A stretch of 52,934 nt of DNA from Naasia sp. (GCA_025463675.1 JAODAX010000085.1:1-52934); one strand, 5' to 3'; counted from the first letter of the stretch, positions 42,667 to 51,204 are shown. Notes: generated by a model not told the origin, from the sequence alone. A program made the numbers and translations.

Positions 42667-43140
42667 TCAGCCGCGCTCGCTCCAGGCGACGACGCTCTGG
42701 TTGTCGACGCCGTACGCGCAGTCCGCGCGGATCAGCTCGCCGGCGAGGGCACGCGGCAGCCACAGCCGCGCGTCGTCCCACATCCGATCGAGCGGCAGTT
42801 CGGTCAGCGGGAACCAGGTGGGCACGAGTTCCCGACTGGGCGCCGCCTCGCCGCTCCAGTCGGAGGCCAGGAACGCTGTCGAACGCTGGCTCCAGGCCGG
42901 CCGGTGCGGGAAGGTGTAGTCGAGCTCGGCGATACGCCGCAGCGCCGCCGGGGCGACGGTGATGCCCACCTCTTCGAGCACCTCGCGGGCGGCCGCGGTG
43001 GCCGCATCCTCGCCCGGCTCCAGCTTGCCGCCCGGTCCGACCACGAATCCCGTACCGATGCCGGTGAGCTTCCGGCCGAGCAGCACCTCAAACCCCGCGG
43101 GCGTGGCCCTCAGGAGGTAGGTGACCGCGACCTCGAACAC
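42667..43140 (-). CDS. NUDIX hydrolase, MutT/MTH1-like
   Basis: A 157-residue protein with a full NUDIX box at 37-60 (GGKLEPGEDAATAAAREVLE, then EVGI), which binds Mg and pyrophosphate. The run FVVGPGGKLEPGE and the later WFPLTELPLDRMWDDA resemble MTH1-like 8-oxo-dGTP diphosphatases, so nucleotide-pool cleaning is likely. The start is GTG 43140. It lies 20 bases after the Gfo/Idh gene on the same strand. Confidence 0.83.
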   Translation of the reverse strand: MFEVAVTYLLRATPAGFEVLLGRKLTGIGTGFVVGPGGKLEPGEDAATAAAREVLEEVGITVAPAALRRIAELDYTFPHRPAWSQRSTAFLASDWSGEAAPSRELVPTWFPLTELPLDRMWDDARLWLPRALAGELIRADCAYGVDNQSVVAWSERG

Positions 43141-43160
43141 GCTGAAAGGCTCGCCGCGCG

Positions 43161-44258
43161 TCAGAGCGTGGCAGCCGACGGATCCCAGTCGGCCGGAACC
43201 GGCGCCGGGCGCTCCACCGTGCTCTCGACGGTGACCGGCGCGTGCTGCTCCGCCGATTCGGCGATCGAGACCATGACGTCCAGGACGTGGAAGCCGAGCC
43301 GCCCCGACGCCCGCTCCGGTACGCCCGCGCGGATCGAGCGGGCCAGGTCGAGCACGCCTACGCCCCGCTGCCAGGCGAACTCGGTAGGCACGGTGCGCTC
43401 CTCGCCGCCCGCGCGGATCAGGACGTCGCCGCCGAACATGTTCGGGTCAGGCGCCGTCAGCACGCCGTCGGTTCCCGCGATCTCGACGAAGCCGACCCTC
43501 TCGAGGTGCGACTGGAAGCTGAACACCGTCTGCGCGCTGGCCCCGCTCTCAAATTCGAGTAGCGCCGAGATGTGGCTGGGGATTTCGACCGGGATGGTCT
43601 GCCCGGCGAGCGGGCCGGTCGCGACAGTGCGGCTCGGGTGCGAGGTGGAGCCGATCGCGTACACGCTGCGGACGGGGCCGAACACCTGCACCAGGGTGGT
43701 CAGGTAGTACGGGCCCATGTCGAACAGCGGGCCGCCGCCGGGCGCGTAGAAGAAGGCGGGGCTCGGGTGCCAGCGCTCCGGACCGCCGGTCTGGAACAGC
43801 ACGAGCGCCGTGAGCGGGTCGCCGATGCTGCCGTCATCGACGGCGCGACGCACCGTCTGCAGCCCGGGGCCGAGGAAGGTGTCCGGCGCCGCGGAGACGC
43901 GCAGCCCCCGCCGGTCGGCCTCCTCGAGCAGCGCGCGGCCGCTCTCGCGATCGAGGGCGAGCGGCTTCTCCGTCCAGACGTGCTTGCCGGCCCGCAGGGC
44001 CTGCATCGCCACCTCCGCGTGTGCGGCGGGGATGGTGAGGTTGACGACGATCTCCACCTCGGGGTCGGCGAGCAGCTCGGCGACCGTCCCGGAGCGGGGC
44101 ACTTCGAACTGGCTTGCCTGTTCGGCCGCCCGCTCGACGTCGAGGTCGGCGACGAACAGGACCTTCACGTCAGACAGCCGGGTGAGGGTCCCGAGATACT
44201 GCTTGCTGATGTTCCCGGCGCCGATCAGGCCCACGCCGACTGGTCCGACGCCGGTCAC
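43161..44258 (-). CDS. Gfo/Idh/MocA-family oxidoreductase
   Basis: A 365-residue NAD(P)-dependent sugar or polyol dehydrogenase. The Rossmann N-terminus is VGVGLIGAGNISKQYLGTL, the catalytic region is KHVWTEKPLALDRESG (EKP motif), and the C-terminal domain has APGGGPLFDMGPYYLTTLVQ. GTG 44258 overlaps the stop of the isomerase gene upstream, so the two form an operon that probably handles one sugar or cyclitol. Confidence 0.88.
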   Translation of the reverse strand: MTGVGPVGVGLIGAGNISKQYLGTLTRLSDVKVLFVADLDVERAAEQASQFEVPRSGTVAELLADPEVEIVVNLTIPAAHAEVAMQALRAGKHVWTEKPLALDRESGRALLEEADRRGLRVSAAPDTFLGPGLQTVRRAVDDGSIGDPLTALVLFQTGGPERWHPSPAFFYAPGGGPLFDMGPYYLTTLVQVFGPVRSVYAIGSTSHPSRTVATGPLAGQTIPVEIPSHISALLEFESGASAQTVFSFQSHLERVGFVEIAGTDGVLTAPDPNMFGGDVLIRAGGEERTVPTEFAWQRGVGVLDLARSIRAGVPERASGRLGFHVLDVMVSIAESAEQHAPVTVESTVERPAPVPADWDPSAATL

Positions 44259-44992
44259 AGCGCCTCCCCCCTGCTTGTGAGAAACGCGATGCTCTGTCGG
44301 ATCCCGTCGAAGACGTCGCCCGCGAAGTCGTCGAACTCGATGACCCGCAGGGCCGACGGCGCCGCCGCGAGGATCCCGTCCACGTCCACGGATCCCTGGC
44401 CGGCGGGCAGCTGCGTCGAGGTGTCCTCGGTCGCGGGCCCGTCCTTGACGTGCAGGAACGCGACGCGGTGGCCGAGCCGGGTGAGCAGCTCGACCGGGTC
44501 GACGCCCGCGACGGCGGCCCAGTAGGTGTCCACCTCGAGCACGGCGCGCGGGTCCAGTCGCTCGACGAACGCGGCGAACGGGGCCGGCCCGGCCGTGAAC
44601 TCGAAGGCGTGATTGTGATAGCCCACCCGCAGGCCCAGCTGGCCGGCCGCGTCGACCGCGAGATTGAGCTCGTCGGCGAGGGCGACCGCCGCCGCCTCGT
44701 CGACCCAGCGCTCATGCGGGGTGGAGGGCAGGATCACCGTGCCGATGCCGATCCGGCGGGCAGCTGTCAGCGTCCGGCGCGCGTCGTCGCCGAGCAGGGA
44801 GCCGTGGGCGGAAGGGGCGGTGAGGCCCACCTGCGGAAGGAGCGCCGCGTACTCCTCGACGCGGTCGACGAACCCGAACAGCTCCACCTGTCGCAGCCCC
44901 AACTCGGCGATCCGCTCCAGCGCGGAGCGGAGGTCGACGGCCAGGGCTTCCCGCACCGAATACAGCTGGACGGACAGTGTCGAAGACGTCAT
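44255..44992 (-). CDS. Sugar phosphate isomerase/epimerase family (xylose isomerase-like TIM barrel)
   Basis: A 245-residue AP-endonuclease-2/xylose isomerase-like barrel: QLYSVREALAVDLRSALERI, RQVELFGF, SAHGSLLGDD, GYHNHAFEF (metal-binding His), LEVDTYWA and FLHVKDGP. It is typically an inosose or ketose isomerase paired with Gfo/Idh dehydrogenases, as here. GGAAAGGACC lies before ATG 44992. Confidence 0.86.
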   Translation of the reverse strand: MTSSTLSVQLYSVREALAVDLRSALERIAELGLRQVELFGFVDRVEEYAALLPQVGLTAPSAHGSLLGDDARRTLTAARRIGIGTVILPSTPHERWVDEAAAVALADELNLAVDAAGQLGLRVGYHNHAFEFTAGPAPFAAFVERLDPRAVLEVDTYWAAVAGVDPVELLTRLGHRVAFLHVKDGPATEDTSTQLPAGQGSVDVDGILAAAPSALRVIEFDDFAGDVFDGIRQSIAFLTSRGEAL

Positions 44993-45111
44993 TCGCGGTC
45001 CTTTCCCCGGGTCAACCGGGCCATCGACAAGCCTAGCCACGTCCGCGCGGCGCTCCCCGGATCGCGTCCCCGGCATGACGTAGGCTCGCCGAACCGGAAG
45101 GGGGACCGCGG

Positions 45112-45447
45112 TTGGATACGAGCGATGGACTCGACACGCTGCGCGCGGAAGCGCGAGACGAACTGCAGGCGGAGATCGAGCAGCGTTGCCGCGACGGCGA
45201 GGATCCGTGGCAGTTCATCCCGGAGATGCCGAGCGTCGACGAGCGGGTCGTGCGCATCCTCCGGCACGACACGATCGCGACCCTGGGGCTGCGCGGCGAG
45301 CTGGCCCGCGCCTACCATCCGTCCGCGCGGCCGGGGCAAGCCGAGCGGTTCGAGTTCCGCGTTCTGCGTCGCATCGCGCTCGAGCACCCCGCTCTCACCC
45401 GCACCGTCTGGCACCTGCTCGGCCGTCTGGAGATCGACGCCGCCTGA
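45112..45447 (+). CDS. Hypothetical 111-residue protein
   Basis: A charged, helical protein (MDTSDGLDTLRAEARDELQA, then DPWQFIPEMPSVDERVVRIL) with no membrane segment. The start is TTG 45112 with GAAGGGGG upstream. It is not recognised. It lies between the isomerase operon and recQ, divergent from the former. Confidence 0.65.
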   Translation: MDTSDGLDTLRAEARDELQAEIEQRCRDGEDPWQFIPEMPSVDERVVRILRHDTIATLGLRGELARAYHPSARPGQAERFEFRVLRRIALEHPALTRTVWHLLGRLEIDAA

Positions 45448-45519
45448 GCGCATTGTCGCCCGCGGCACCCCAGGTCAAGGGTCCCGGTTTCCGTCAGGGG
45501 GCCTGCCTAGCATGATGCT

Positions 45520-47157
45520 GTGACCGGGGATCTGCGGCAGCGCATCGACGAGGCCGCGGAGCGGTTCGGCTGGCGCGAGCTCCGCCCCGGCATCGGCGAG
45601 GCCGTCGAGGCGGTGCTCGACGGGCGGGACGTCTTCACCGTGCTGCCCACCGGGTACGGCAAGTCGGCTGTCTACAAGATCGCCGGCGCCCTGCTGCCCG
45701 GGCCCACCGTCGTGGTGTCGCCGCTCATCGCCCTGCAGGCCGATCAGGTCGCCGGCATCGTCGCGCGCGACGGCGCACCCGGAGCAGCCGCGATCAACTC
45801 CGCGCAGAGCGCCGCCGCCAACGAGCAGGCCTGGCAGGACGTCGCAGACGGCACGGTGAAGTACCTCTTCCTCTCCCCCGAGCAGCTCGCGAACGACGAG
45901 GTGCTCGAACGCCTCGCGCCCCTCGAGGTGTCGCTGGTCGCCGTCGACGAGGCGCACTGCGTCTCCGCCTGGGGGCACGACTTCCGGCCCGACTACCTGC
46001 AGCTCGGCGCCGCCATCGAGGCGGTCGGCCGCCCTCGCGTGCTCGCCCTCACGGCCACCGGCTCCGCCCCCGTCCGAGAGGAGGTGATCGAGCGGCTCGC
46101 CCTGCGCGACCCGCTCGTCCTCACCCGGGGCTTCGACCGGCCCAACATCCGCCTCGAGGTGGTGCGGCACCAGGAGGAGCGGCCGAAGCGCGACGCCGTC
46201 CTTCACCAGGTGGGCGCGCTGCCCGGGCCCGGCCTGCTGTACGTGGCCACCCGCCGGGAGACCGAGAAGTACGCCGCCGACCTGGAGGAGCGGGGGCTGC
46301 GCGCCGCGGCCTACCACGGCGGGCTCGGCGCGAAGGCGCGGCGCGAGCTGTCCGAGCGCTTCCGGGACGACGGCTACGACGTGGTCGTCGCCACCAGCGC
46401 GTTCGGCATGGGCATCGACAAGCCGAACATCCGCTTCGTGGTGCACGCGGCGATCACCGAATCCGTCGACAGCTACTACCAGGAGGTCGGTCGCGCCGGG
46501 CGCGACGGCGAGCCCGCGACCGCCACCCTGCACTACCGTGCGGAGGACCTGGGGCTGCGCAGCTTCTTCGCCTCCGGCCGGCCGAGCCGCGGCAAGGTCG
46601 CGGCTATCGTCGAGGCGCTGCGCACCGACGGTCCGCTCGAGCCGAAGGCCCTGGCCGCGCAGGTCGGCACCACGGCGCGGCGCGCGACCGAGTTCACCAA
46701 CCTGCTGGTCGAGGCCGGCGCCGCCCGTGAAGGTGCCCGCGGCATCCGGCTGGCACCGCGCCTCGCGCCGGACGAGGCCGTCGACCGGGCCCTCGAGGCG
46801 GCCGAGCACCGGCAGCGCATCGACGAGTCGCGCATCGCGATGGTCCGCCAGTACGCCGAGACCCAGTCCTGCCGGCGGCAGTTCCTGCTCGGCTACTTCG
46901 GCGAAGACCTCCCCGAGCCGTGCGGCAACTGCGACACGTGCGCCTCCGGCAGCGCGCACGACCAGCAGGAGGCCCGCGACGAGACCGTAGACGCCCCCTA
47001 CCCGATCGACGCCGCCGTGAAGCACCGCGAGTGGGGCGACGGCACCGTGATGAGCGTCGAGGGGGACCGGATCACGGTCTTCTTCGAGACCGAGGGCTAC
47101 CGCGTGCTGTCGCTCGCGGTGGTCGACGAGAACCACCTCCTGGAGCGGGTGGGCTGA
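45520..47157 (+). CDS. recQ: RecQ-family DNA helicase
   Basis: A 545-residue helicase. Motif I is LPTGYGKSAVYKI, motif II DEAHC, motif III ALTATGS, motif V TSAFGMGIDKPNIRFV and motif VI YYQEVGRAGRDG. A zinc-binding Cys set is seen as CRRQF, then CGNCDTC near 470. There is no HRDC domain; a short basic C-terminus (HREWGDGTVMSVEGDRITVF) ends the protein. GTG 45520 is the start. It unwinds DNA at stalled forks; the SOS mutasome genes follow 0.9 kb later. Confidence 0.88.
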   Translation: MTGDLRQRIDEAAERFGWRELRPGIGEAVEAVLDGRDVFTVLPTGYGKSAVYKIAGALLPGPTVVVSPLIALQADQVAGIVARDGAPGAAAINSAQSAAANEQAWQDVADGTVKYLFLSPEQLANDEVLERLAPLEVSLVAVDEAHCVSAWGHDFRPDYLQLGAAIEAVGRPRVLALTATGSAPVREEVIERLALRDPLVLTRGFDRPNIRLEVVRHQEERPKRDAVLHQVGALPGPGLLYVATRRETEKYAADLEERGLRAAAYHGGLGAKARRELSERFRDDGYDVVVATSAFGMGIDKPNIRFVVHAAITESVDSYYQEVGRAGRDGEPATATLHYRAEDLGLRSFFASGRPSRGKVAAIVEALRTDGPLEPKALAAQVGTTARRATEFTNLLVEAGAAREGARGIRLAPRLAPDEAVDRALEAAEHRQRIDESRIAMVRQYAETQSCRRQFLLGYFGEDLPEPCGNCDTCASGSAHDQQEARDETVDAPYPIDAAVKHREWGDGTVMSVEGDRITVFFETEGYRVLSLAVVDENHLLERVG

Positions 47158-47194
47158 TCCGCCCGCCCGGAGGCACGAGAGGAAAGGACGCACC

Positions 47195-47458
47195 ATGAGC
47201 GATACGATTCCCGACGGCGGCGCATACGACGACGAGGCCGTCTCGGCACAGGGCAAGCAGACCGTGACGAATGACGCGGTGGCGGGCGAGACCGTGCTGC
47301 CCGGCAGCGGCGAAGGCAACGACGGACCGACCGGCGGGGCACCCAATGAGGGCAGGCCCGTCTACCATGGCGGCGGCTCCGCCTCCGATGAGGTGGAGGA
47401 CATCCCGGGCCTCCGCACCGAGGGCCCCAACGGCCCGGTCAAGGAGTCGCACGCATGA
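47195..47458 (+). CDS. Small acidic disordered protein 1 of 3
   Basis: An 87-residue Gly/Asp/Glu-rich protein (MSDTIPDGGAYDDEAVSAQG, then GNDGPTGGAPNEGRPVYH) with no Cys. GAGGAAAGGACGCACC precedes ATG 47195. Its stop overlaps the next start (ATGA). The function is unknown. Confidence 0.6.
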   Translation: MSDTIPDGGAYDDEAVSAQGKQTVTNDAVAGETVLPGSGEGNDGPTGGAPNEGRPVYHGGGSASDEVEDIPGLRTEGPNGPVKESHA

Positions 47459-47685
47459 CCCGCGACACTCCGCCGCCGCCCGATCACGAGGACAAGCCGG
47501 TCGCCGACGACAGCGCCGCGCGCGTGGGTGAGCGGCTCACCGGGGTGCGCGATCCCAAAGACCCGGACGGCCTGATCACCCTCGACGACATCGCCGGCCC
47601 GGGCGCCGGCGGGATCGGCGCCACCGGCGTGGGTCCGGACAGCGACAGCGGCGCCGAGAGCGCGGCAGGAACGGAGAACCGATGA
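47455..47685 (+). CDS. Small acidic disordered protein 2 of 3
   Basis: A 76-residue protein (MTRDTPPPPDHEDKPVADDS, then VRDPKDPDGLITLDDIAGPG), acidic and Gly-rich, with an ATGA overlap on both sides. It is the middle gene of a three-gene set; no domain is visible. Confidence 0.6.
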   Translation: MTRDTPPPPDHEDKPVADDSAARVGERLTGVRDPKDPDGLITLDDIAGPGAGGIGATGVGPDSDSGAESAAGTENR

Positions 47686-47885
47686 GCGACCAGCGAGCGG
47701 ACGGCCCGAGCAACCCGGGCGAGGGCGGCGAGCACCGCTTCGACGATGTTGCGCCGGAGCCGCAGACCAGCACCGAGGACAGCACACAGACCGACGGCGA
47801 GACTGGTCCGGAGACCGGCACCGGCGAGACCACCCTCGACCCGGCCTCCGGCACCGCGGACGGCGCGGTCGAGCCGCCCGACTGA
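47682..47885 (+). CDS. Small acidic disordered protein 3 of 3
   Basis: A 67-residue protein (MSDQRADGPSNPGEGGEHRF), very rich in Thr, Glu, Asp and Gly. It follows the second gene by an ATGA overlap and ends before a large palindrome. Three tandem coupled genes of one composition suggest a shared role, perhaps in hydration or stress. Confidence 0.6.
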   Translation: MSDQRADGPSNPGEGGEHRFDDVAPEPQTSTEDSTQTDGETGPETGTGETTLDPASGTADGAVEPPD

Positions 47886-47915
47886 CCCACTGCGTCGCGC
47901 GATGCGTGCGCCCGA

Positions 47916-47978
47916 CGCGCGGTGTGAGCGGCTCGACGCGGTGCTAGACGCACCGCGTGACGCCGCTCACACCGCGCG
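47916..47978. repeat. Nested palindrome upstream of imuA'
   Basis: Perfect 17-base arms CGCGCGGTGTGAGCGGC (47916) and GCCGCTCACACCGCGCG (47962), with an inner GCGGTGCTAGACGCACCGC-like dyad and a third partial copy GACACCGCGCGTCGCG after 47988. It probably terminates the acidic-protein transcript before the SOS promoter. Confidence 0.75.
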
Positions 47979-48031
47979 AGGCGCGCTGACACCGCGCGTC
48001 GCGAACCTGCCGCGCCCGGCGCACCGCCGTA

Positions 48032-48060
48032 TTGACTCATTCGAAACTCTGTTCGAATAT
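48032..48060 (+). promoter_or_regulatory. SOS promoter of imuA'-imuB with LexA box
   Basis: TTGACT (48032-48037), a 17-base spacer, then GAATAT (48055-48060). The spacer and -10 hold TCGAAACTCTGTTCGA (48041-48056), the actinobacterial LexA operator with one mismatch. LexA bound there would cover the promoter. The -10 ends 5 bases before the imuA' ATG, so transcription should begin at or next to the start codon. Confidence 0.8.
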
Positions 48061-48065
48061 GGAGG

Positions 48066-48878
48066 ATGCCCGCTTTCGCCCTCTCCTCCGCCGCCGCCGC
48101 GGATGAGAAGGTGCGCGAGCTGCAGGCCCGGATCCGGGAGATGCAGTCCACCCGACTGACGACGAAGAGTCTCGCCACCTCTCCCCTGCTCGCCGGGCTG
48201 CTGCCGGACGGCATGCTCAAGGCGGGCGCCGCCTACGCGATCTCCGGCTCCACCACGCTGGCCATGGCGATGCTCGCCGCGCCGTCTGCGGCCGGCGCCT
48301 GGTGCGGGGTCGTCGGGGTGCCCGAGTTCGGTGCGCAGGCCGCCGTCGGACACGGCATCGACCTCGACAGGCTCGTGCTCGTGCCTTCCCCCGGCGACCA
48401 GTGGCTGGCAGTGGCCGCCGCCATCGTCGACGTGCTGACTGTCGTGGTGCTCCGTCCGTCCGGCCGGGTCTCCGACGGCGACGCCGGCCGGCTGGCCGCG
48501 CGGCTGCGCAAGCGAGAGGCGGCGCTCATCACGCTCGGCGACTGGCCGGGCGCCGAGGCGCGGCTGACGCTCGGCCGCAGCGAATGGGAGGGCATCGGCA
48601 CCGGGCACGGCCTGCTGCGCCGCCGCCGCGTCGAGGTGCATGTCGACAGTCACGGCCGGCGCACCCGCTCGGCCTGGGTCGCGCTGCCTGACGGAGTCCC
48701 GGTGCCGCCAGCCGCCGTCCCGGCCGACGACATCGTCGAGCGCGGTGCGTGGCTGGGCCCACAGCCGCCGGTTCCGACGCGTCGCGACAGCGACGTGGCG
48801 GCCGAGCGCTGGGGACGAGCGCGCGCGACGCAGGTCGCGGAGCTGCCGCACGCGCTGCCGTCGACGAGGGCGGGCTGA
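48066..48878 (+). CDS. imuA': ImuA' (RecA-like mutasome protein)
   Basis: A 270-residue RecA-superfamily relative: VRELQARIREMQSTRLTTKS, TSPLLAGLLPDGMLKAGAAY, AISGSTTLAMAMLAA in place of a Walker A, and GIDLDRLVLVPSPGDQWLAV. It fits the actinobacterial ImuA' of the damage-inducible mutasome. A GGAGG touches the ATG directly, too close for normal Shine-Dalgarno use, which agrees with a leaderless message. TGA overlaps imuB (TGATG). Confidence 0.85.
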   Translation: MPAFALSSAAAADEKVRELQARIREMQSTRLTTKSLATSPLLAGLLPDGMLKAGAAYAISGSTTLAMAMLAAPSAAGAWCGVVGVPEFGAQAAVGHGIDLDRLVLVPSPGDQWLAVAAAIVDVLTVVVLRPSGRVSDGDAGRLAARLRKREAALITLGDWPGAEARLTLGRSEWEGIGTGHGLLRRRRVEVHVDSHGRRTRSAWVALPDGVPVPPAAVPADDIVERGAWLGPQPPVPTRRDSDVAAERWGRARATQVAELPHALPSTRAG

Positions 48879-50419
48879 TGGTCGTCCGCACGCTCGTGCT
48901 GTGGTGCCCGGACTGGCCGGTGCGCGCCGCGGCACGGGAGGCGGGCCTCGACCCGGCGACGCCGGTCGCGCTCACCGAGAAGGGCATGGTGTTCGCGTGC
49001 TCCGCCGCGGCACGGTTGGGCGGTGTTCGCCGGGGGCTGCGGATCCGGGAGGCGCAGTCCCGGTGCGCGTCGCTCGTCGCGCTGCCCTACGACGCCGGGC
49101 TCGACGCGCGCGCGTTCGAGCCGGTCCTCGCCGGCATCGAGGAGCTGATCCCCGGGCTCGACGTCCTCCGTCCGGGCACGGTCGCGATCCGCGCCCAGGG
49201 CCCGGCACGCTACTACGGCGGCGAGGAGCAGGCCGCGCGCGAAGTGCTCGACTGCCTCGCCCGCCTCGGGGTCGCCGATGCGCGGGTCGGCATCGCCGAC
49301 GGACCGTTCGCTGCGGAGCAGGCGGCCCGGGCGAGCGGGCCGGAGCGGGTGCGCATCATCCCGGCGGGCGGCTCCCCCGCATTCCTCGCCCCGATGCCGG
49401 TCGGGATCCTCGGCCTGCCCGAGCTCGCCGTGCTGCTCAAGCGGCTCGGCCTGCCCACGCTCGGCGCCTTCGCCACGTTGCCCGAGCTGGAGGTGCGCAG
49501 CCGATTCGGCGCGGAGGGCGCCGCCGCGCATCGGCTCGCCCAGGGCCGGGACGGGCGGAGCGTCATGCCGCGCATCCCGCCCGACGAGCTCGACGTGGTC
49601 GCCGAGTTGGAGCCGCCGCTCGACCGGATCGACCAGGTGACCTTCGCGGTGCGCACCGCCGCCGACCGGTTCCTCGAGCGCCTCACCGGGCTCGCCCTCG
49701 TCGTCACTGCGGTGCGGATCGAAGTCACTGATGAGCGGGGCGCGCTGTCCGAGCGGACCTGGCAGCACCCGAGATCGTTCACCGCCGCCGAAGTGGTCGA
49801 CCGGGTGCGCTGGCAGCTGCAGGGCAGCGGTGCCCTCGATTCCGGGCTCGGCTCGCCGATCGCGCGGGTGCGCATCCTGCCGGCGAGCGTCGACGCTGCG
49901 GCCGGGCATGAGGAGGGACTGTGGGGCGCGGCGCCGGACGAGAAGATCCACCACGGCCTGTCCCGGGTGCAGAGCATGCTCGGCCATGAGGCGGTGCTCA
50001 CCGCGACGCTCGGCGGCGGCCGGATGCTCGCCGACCGCCAGGTGCTGGTGCCGTGGGGCGACCGACCGCTCGTCGAACGCTCCGCCGACCGGCCGTGGCC
50101 GGGCGCCCTGCCGGGGCCCGCGCCCGCCACCGTCTTCCCGGAGCGGCGCGCCTGTTCCCTGCTCGCGCCCGACGGTGCTCCGGTGGTGGTCGACGACCGC
50201 GGCGCGATCTCGGCCCCGCCCGCCCGGTTCGCCCCGCCGGGCACCGGCCGCGCCGTCGCGGTCACGGCGTGGGCGGGTCCGTGGCCGATCGAGGAGCGCT
50301 GGTGGGACCCGGAGCGAGGCCGCACCGTGTCCCGCTTCCAGGTGGTCGACGAGGACGGCGAGGCGTGGCTCCTCCTCCTAGAAGACGGCACCTGGTGGGC
50401 CGAGGCCCACTACGACTGA
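48878..50419 (+). CDS. imuB: ImuB, inactive Y-family polymerase relative
   Basis: A 513-residue protein starting TLVLWCPDWPVRAAAREAGL; the Y-family thumb and little-finger regions follow (GPARYYGGEEQAAREVLDCL, LKRLGLPTLGAFATLPELEV). As in ImuB generally, the palm lacks a full set of catalytic acidic residues (Asp12 remains), so it is expected to act as a hub linking DnaE2 and the beta clamp. The C-terminal part (PWPIEERWWDPERGRTVSRF) fits ImuB. It is cotranscribed with imuA'. Confidence 0.87.
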   Translation: MVVRTLVLWCPDWPVRAAAREAGLDPATPVALTEKGMVFACSAAARLGGVRRGLRIREAQSRCASLVALPYDAGLDARAFEPVLAGIEELIPGLDVLRPGTVAIRAQGPARYYGGEEQAAREVLDCLARLGVADARVGIADGPFAAEQAARASGPERVRIIPAGGSPAFLAPMPVGILGLPELAVLLKRLGLPTLGAFATLPELEVRSRFGAEGAAAHRLAQGRDGRSVMPRIPPDELDVVAELEPPLDRIDQVTFAVRTAADRFLERLTGLALVVTAVRIEVTDERGALSERTWQHPRSFTAAEVVDRVRWQLQGSGALDSGLGSPIARVRILPASVDAAAGHEEGLWGAAPDEKIHHGLSRVQSMLGHEAVLTATLGGGRMLADRQVLVPWGDRPLVERSADRPWPGALPGPAPATVFPERRACSLLAPDGAPVVVDDRGAISAPPARFAPPGTGRAVAVTAWAGPWPIEERWWDPERGRTVSRFQVVDEDGEAWLLLLEDGTWWAEAHYD

Positions 50420-50420
50420 G

Positions 50421-50474
50421 CACGTTCCGGCGCCGAATTACGTTGCGCCGTACATTTCCCGCCGGAACGTACTA
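50421..50474. repeat. Palindrome family A, copy 3
   Basis: CACGTTCCGGCGCCGAATTA on the left pairs with the right half ending CGCCGGAACGTACTA. It lies between convergent imuB and udgX; its last bases hold the udgX TAG (50472-50474), repeating the layout of copy 2 at the CPBP gene. Confidence 0.8.
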
Positions 50475-51116
50475 CTCGAGGAGGGCGGCGGCGGTGCGGA
50501 GGTCGGCGATCAGCGCGGCGAACTCGCCGTCGAAATCGGGGGTGCCCCGCAGGCGCAGCACCGCCGACGGGTGCACCGTGAGCACGACCCGAGCATCCTC
50601 GGCGGCCCCGAGCCGGTCCGGCAGTGCACGGCCCCGCTCGGCGCCGACCTTCGCGGGCCGGCCCAGGACTCCTCGGGCGGCCGTCGCGCCGAGGGCGACC
50701 ACCACCTCCGGGCCCACCGCCTTCAGCTCCGCCTCGAGCCACGGGTTGCAGGCACCGATGTGGGCCACGGCCGGCGACTTGTGCAGCCGGCGTTTGCCAC
50801 GCAGCTCGAACCGGAAGTGCTTCACCGCGTTCGTGACGTAGGCGGCCGAGGAGTCGATGCCCGCCTCGCCGAGCGCGTCGCCGAGCAGCCGCCCCGCCGG
50901 GCCGACGAAGGGCTCGCCGATCCGGTCCTCCTGATCGCCGGGCTGCTCGCCGACGAGCATCAGCCGGGCACGCGACGTGCCGGAGCCGAACACCACCTGG
51001 GTGGCGTCGCGGTAGAGCTCGCAGCCGCGGCAGTCGGGGGCTGCCGCCCGCAGCTCGGCGACGTCCCCGCCGTCCGGCACCCATTCCTGGGCACCGGGTC
51101 GTGCGAACTCGGCCAT
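50472..51116 (-). CDS. udgX: UdgX-type uracil-DNA glycosylase
   Basis: A 214-residue family 4-like UDG. Motif A GEQPGDQED (56-64), Fe-S cysteines Cys29, Cys32 and Cys123 (GACNPW), motif B VHPSAVLR (His182), and the diagnostic loop GKRRLHKSP with His112. In mycobacterial UdgX the matching His forms a covalent bond to the abasic site after excising uracil. YVTNAVKH also matches UdgX. ATG 51116 follows GGAGG. It sits head to tail against imuB and within the mutasome region. Confidence 0.87.
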   Translation of the reverse strand: MAEFARPGAQEWVPDGGDVAELRAAAPDCRGCELYRDATQVVFGSGTSRARLMLVGEQPGDQEDRIGEPFVGPAGRLLGDALGEAGIDSSAAYVTNAVKHFRFELRGKRRLHKSPAVAHIGACNPWLEAELKAVGPEVVVALGATAARGVLGRPAKVGAERGRALPDRLGAAEDARVVLTVHPSAVLRLRGTPDFDGEFAALIADLRTAAALLE

Positions 51117-51130
51117 CCCCGCCTCCTCAT

Positions 51131-51188
51131 GTGCACGTTGCGGCGCCAAGATGCCGGCGCAGCTACCACTTCACGCCGCAACGTACAC
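51131..51188. repeat. Palindrome family A, copy 4 (divergent)
   Basis: GTGCACGTTGCGGCG (51131-51145) and CGCCGCAACGTACAC (51174-51188) are reverse complements with one mismatch; the core has TTGC in place of TTCC, and the loop carries a GCCGGCGC dyad. It lies between the glycosyltransferase stop and udgX start. Confidence 0.7.
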
Positions 51189-51204
51189 ATCACGCAACGG
51201 GTGG

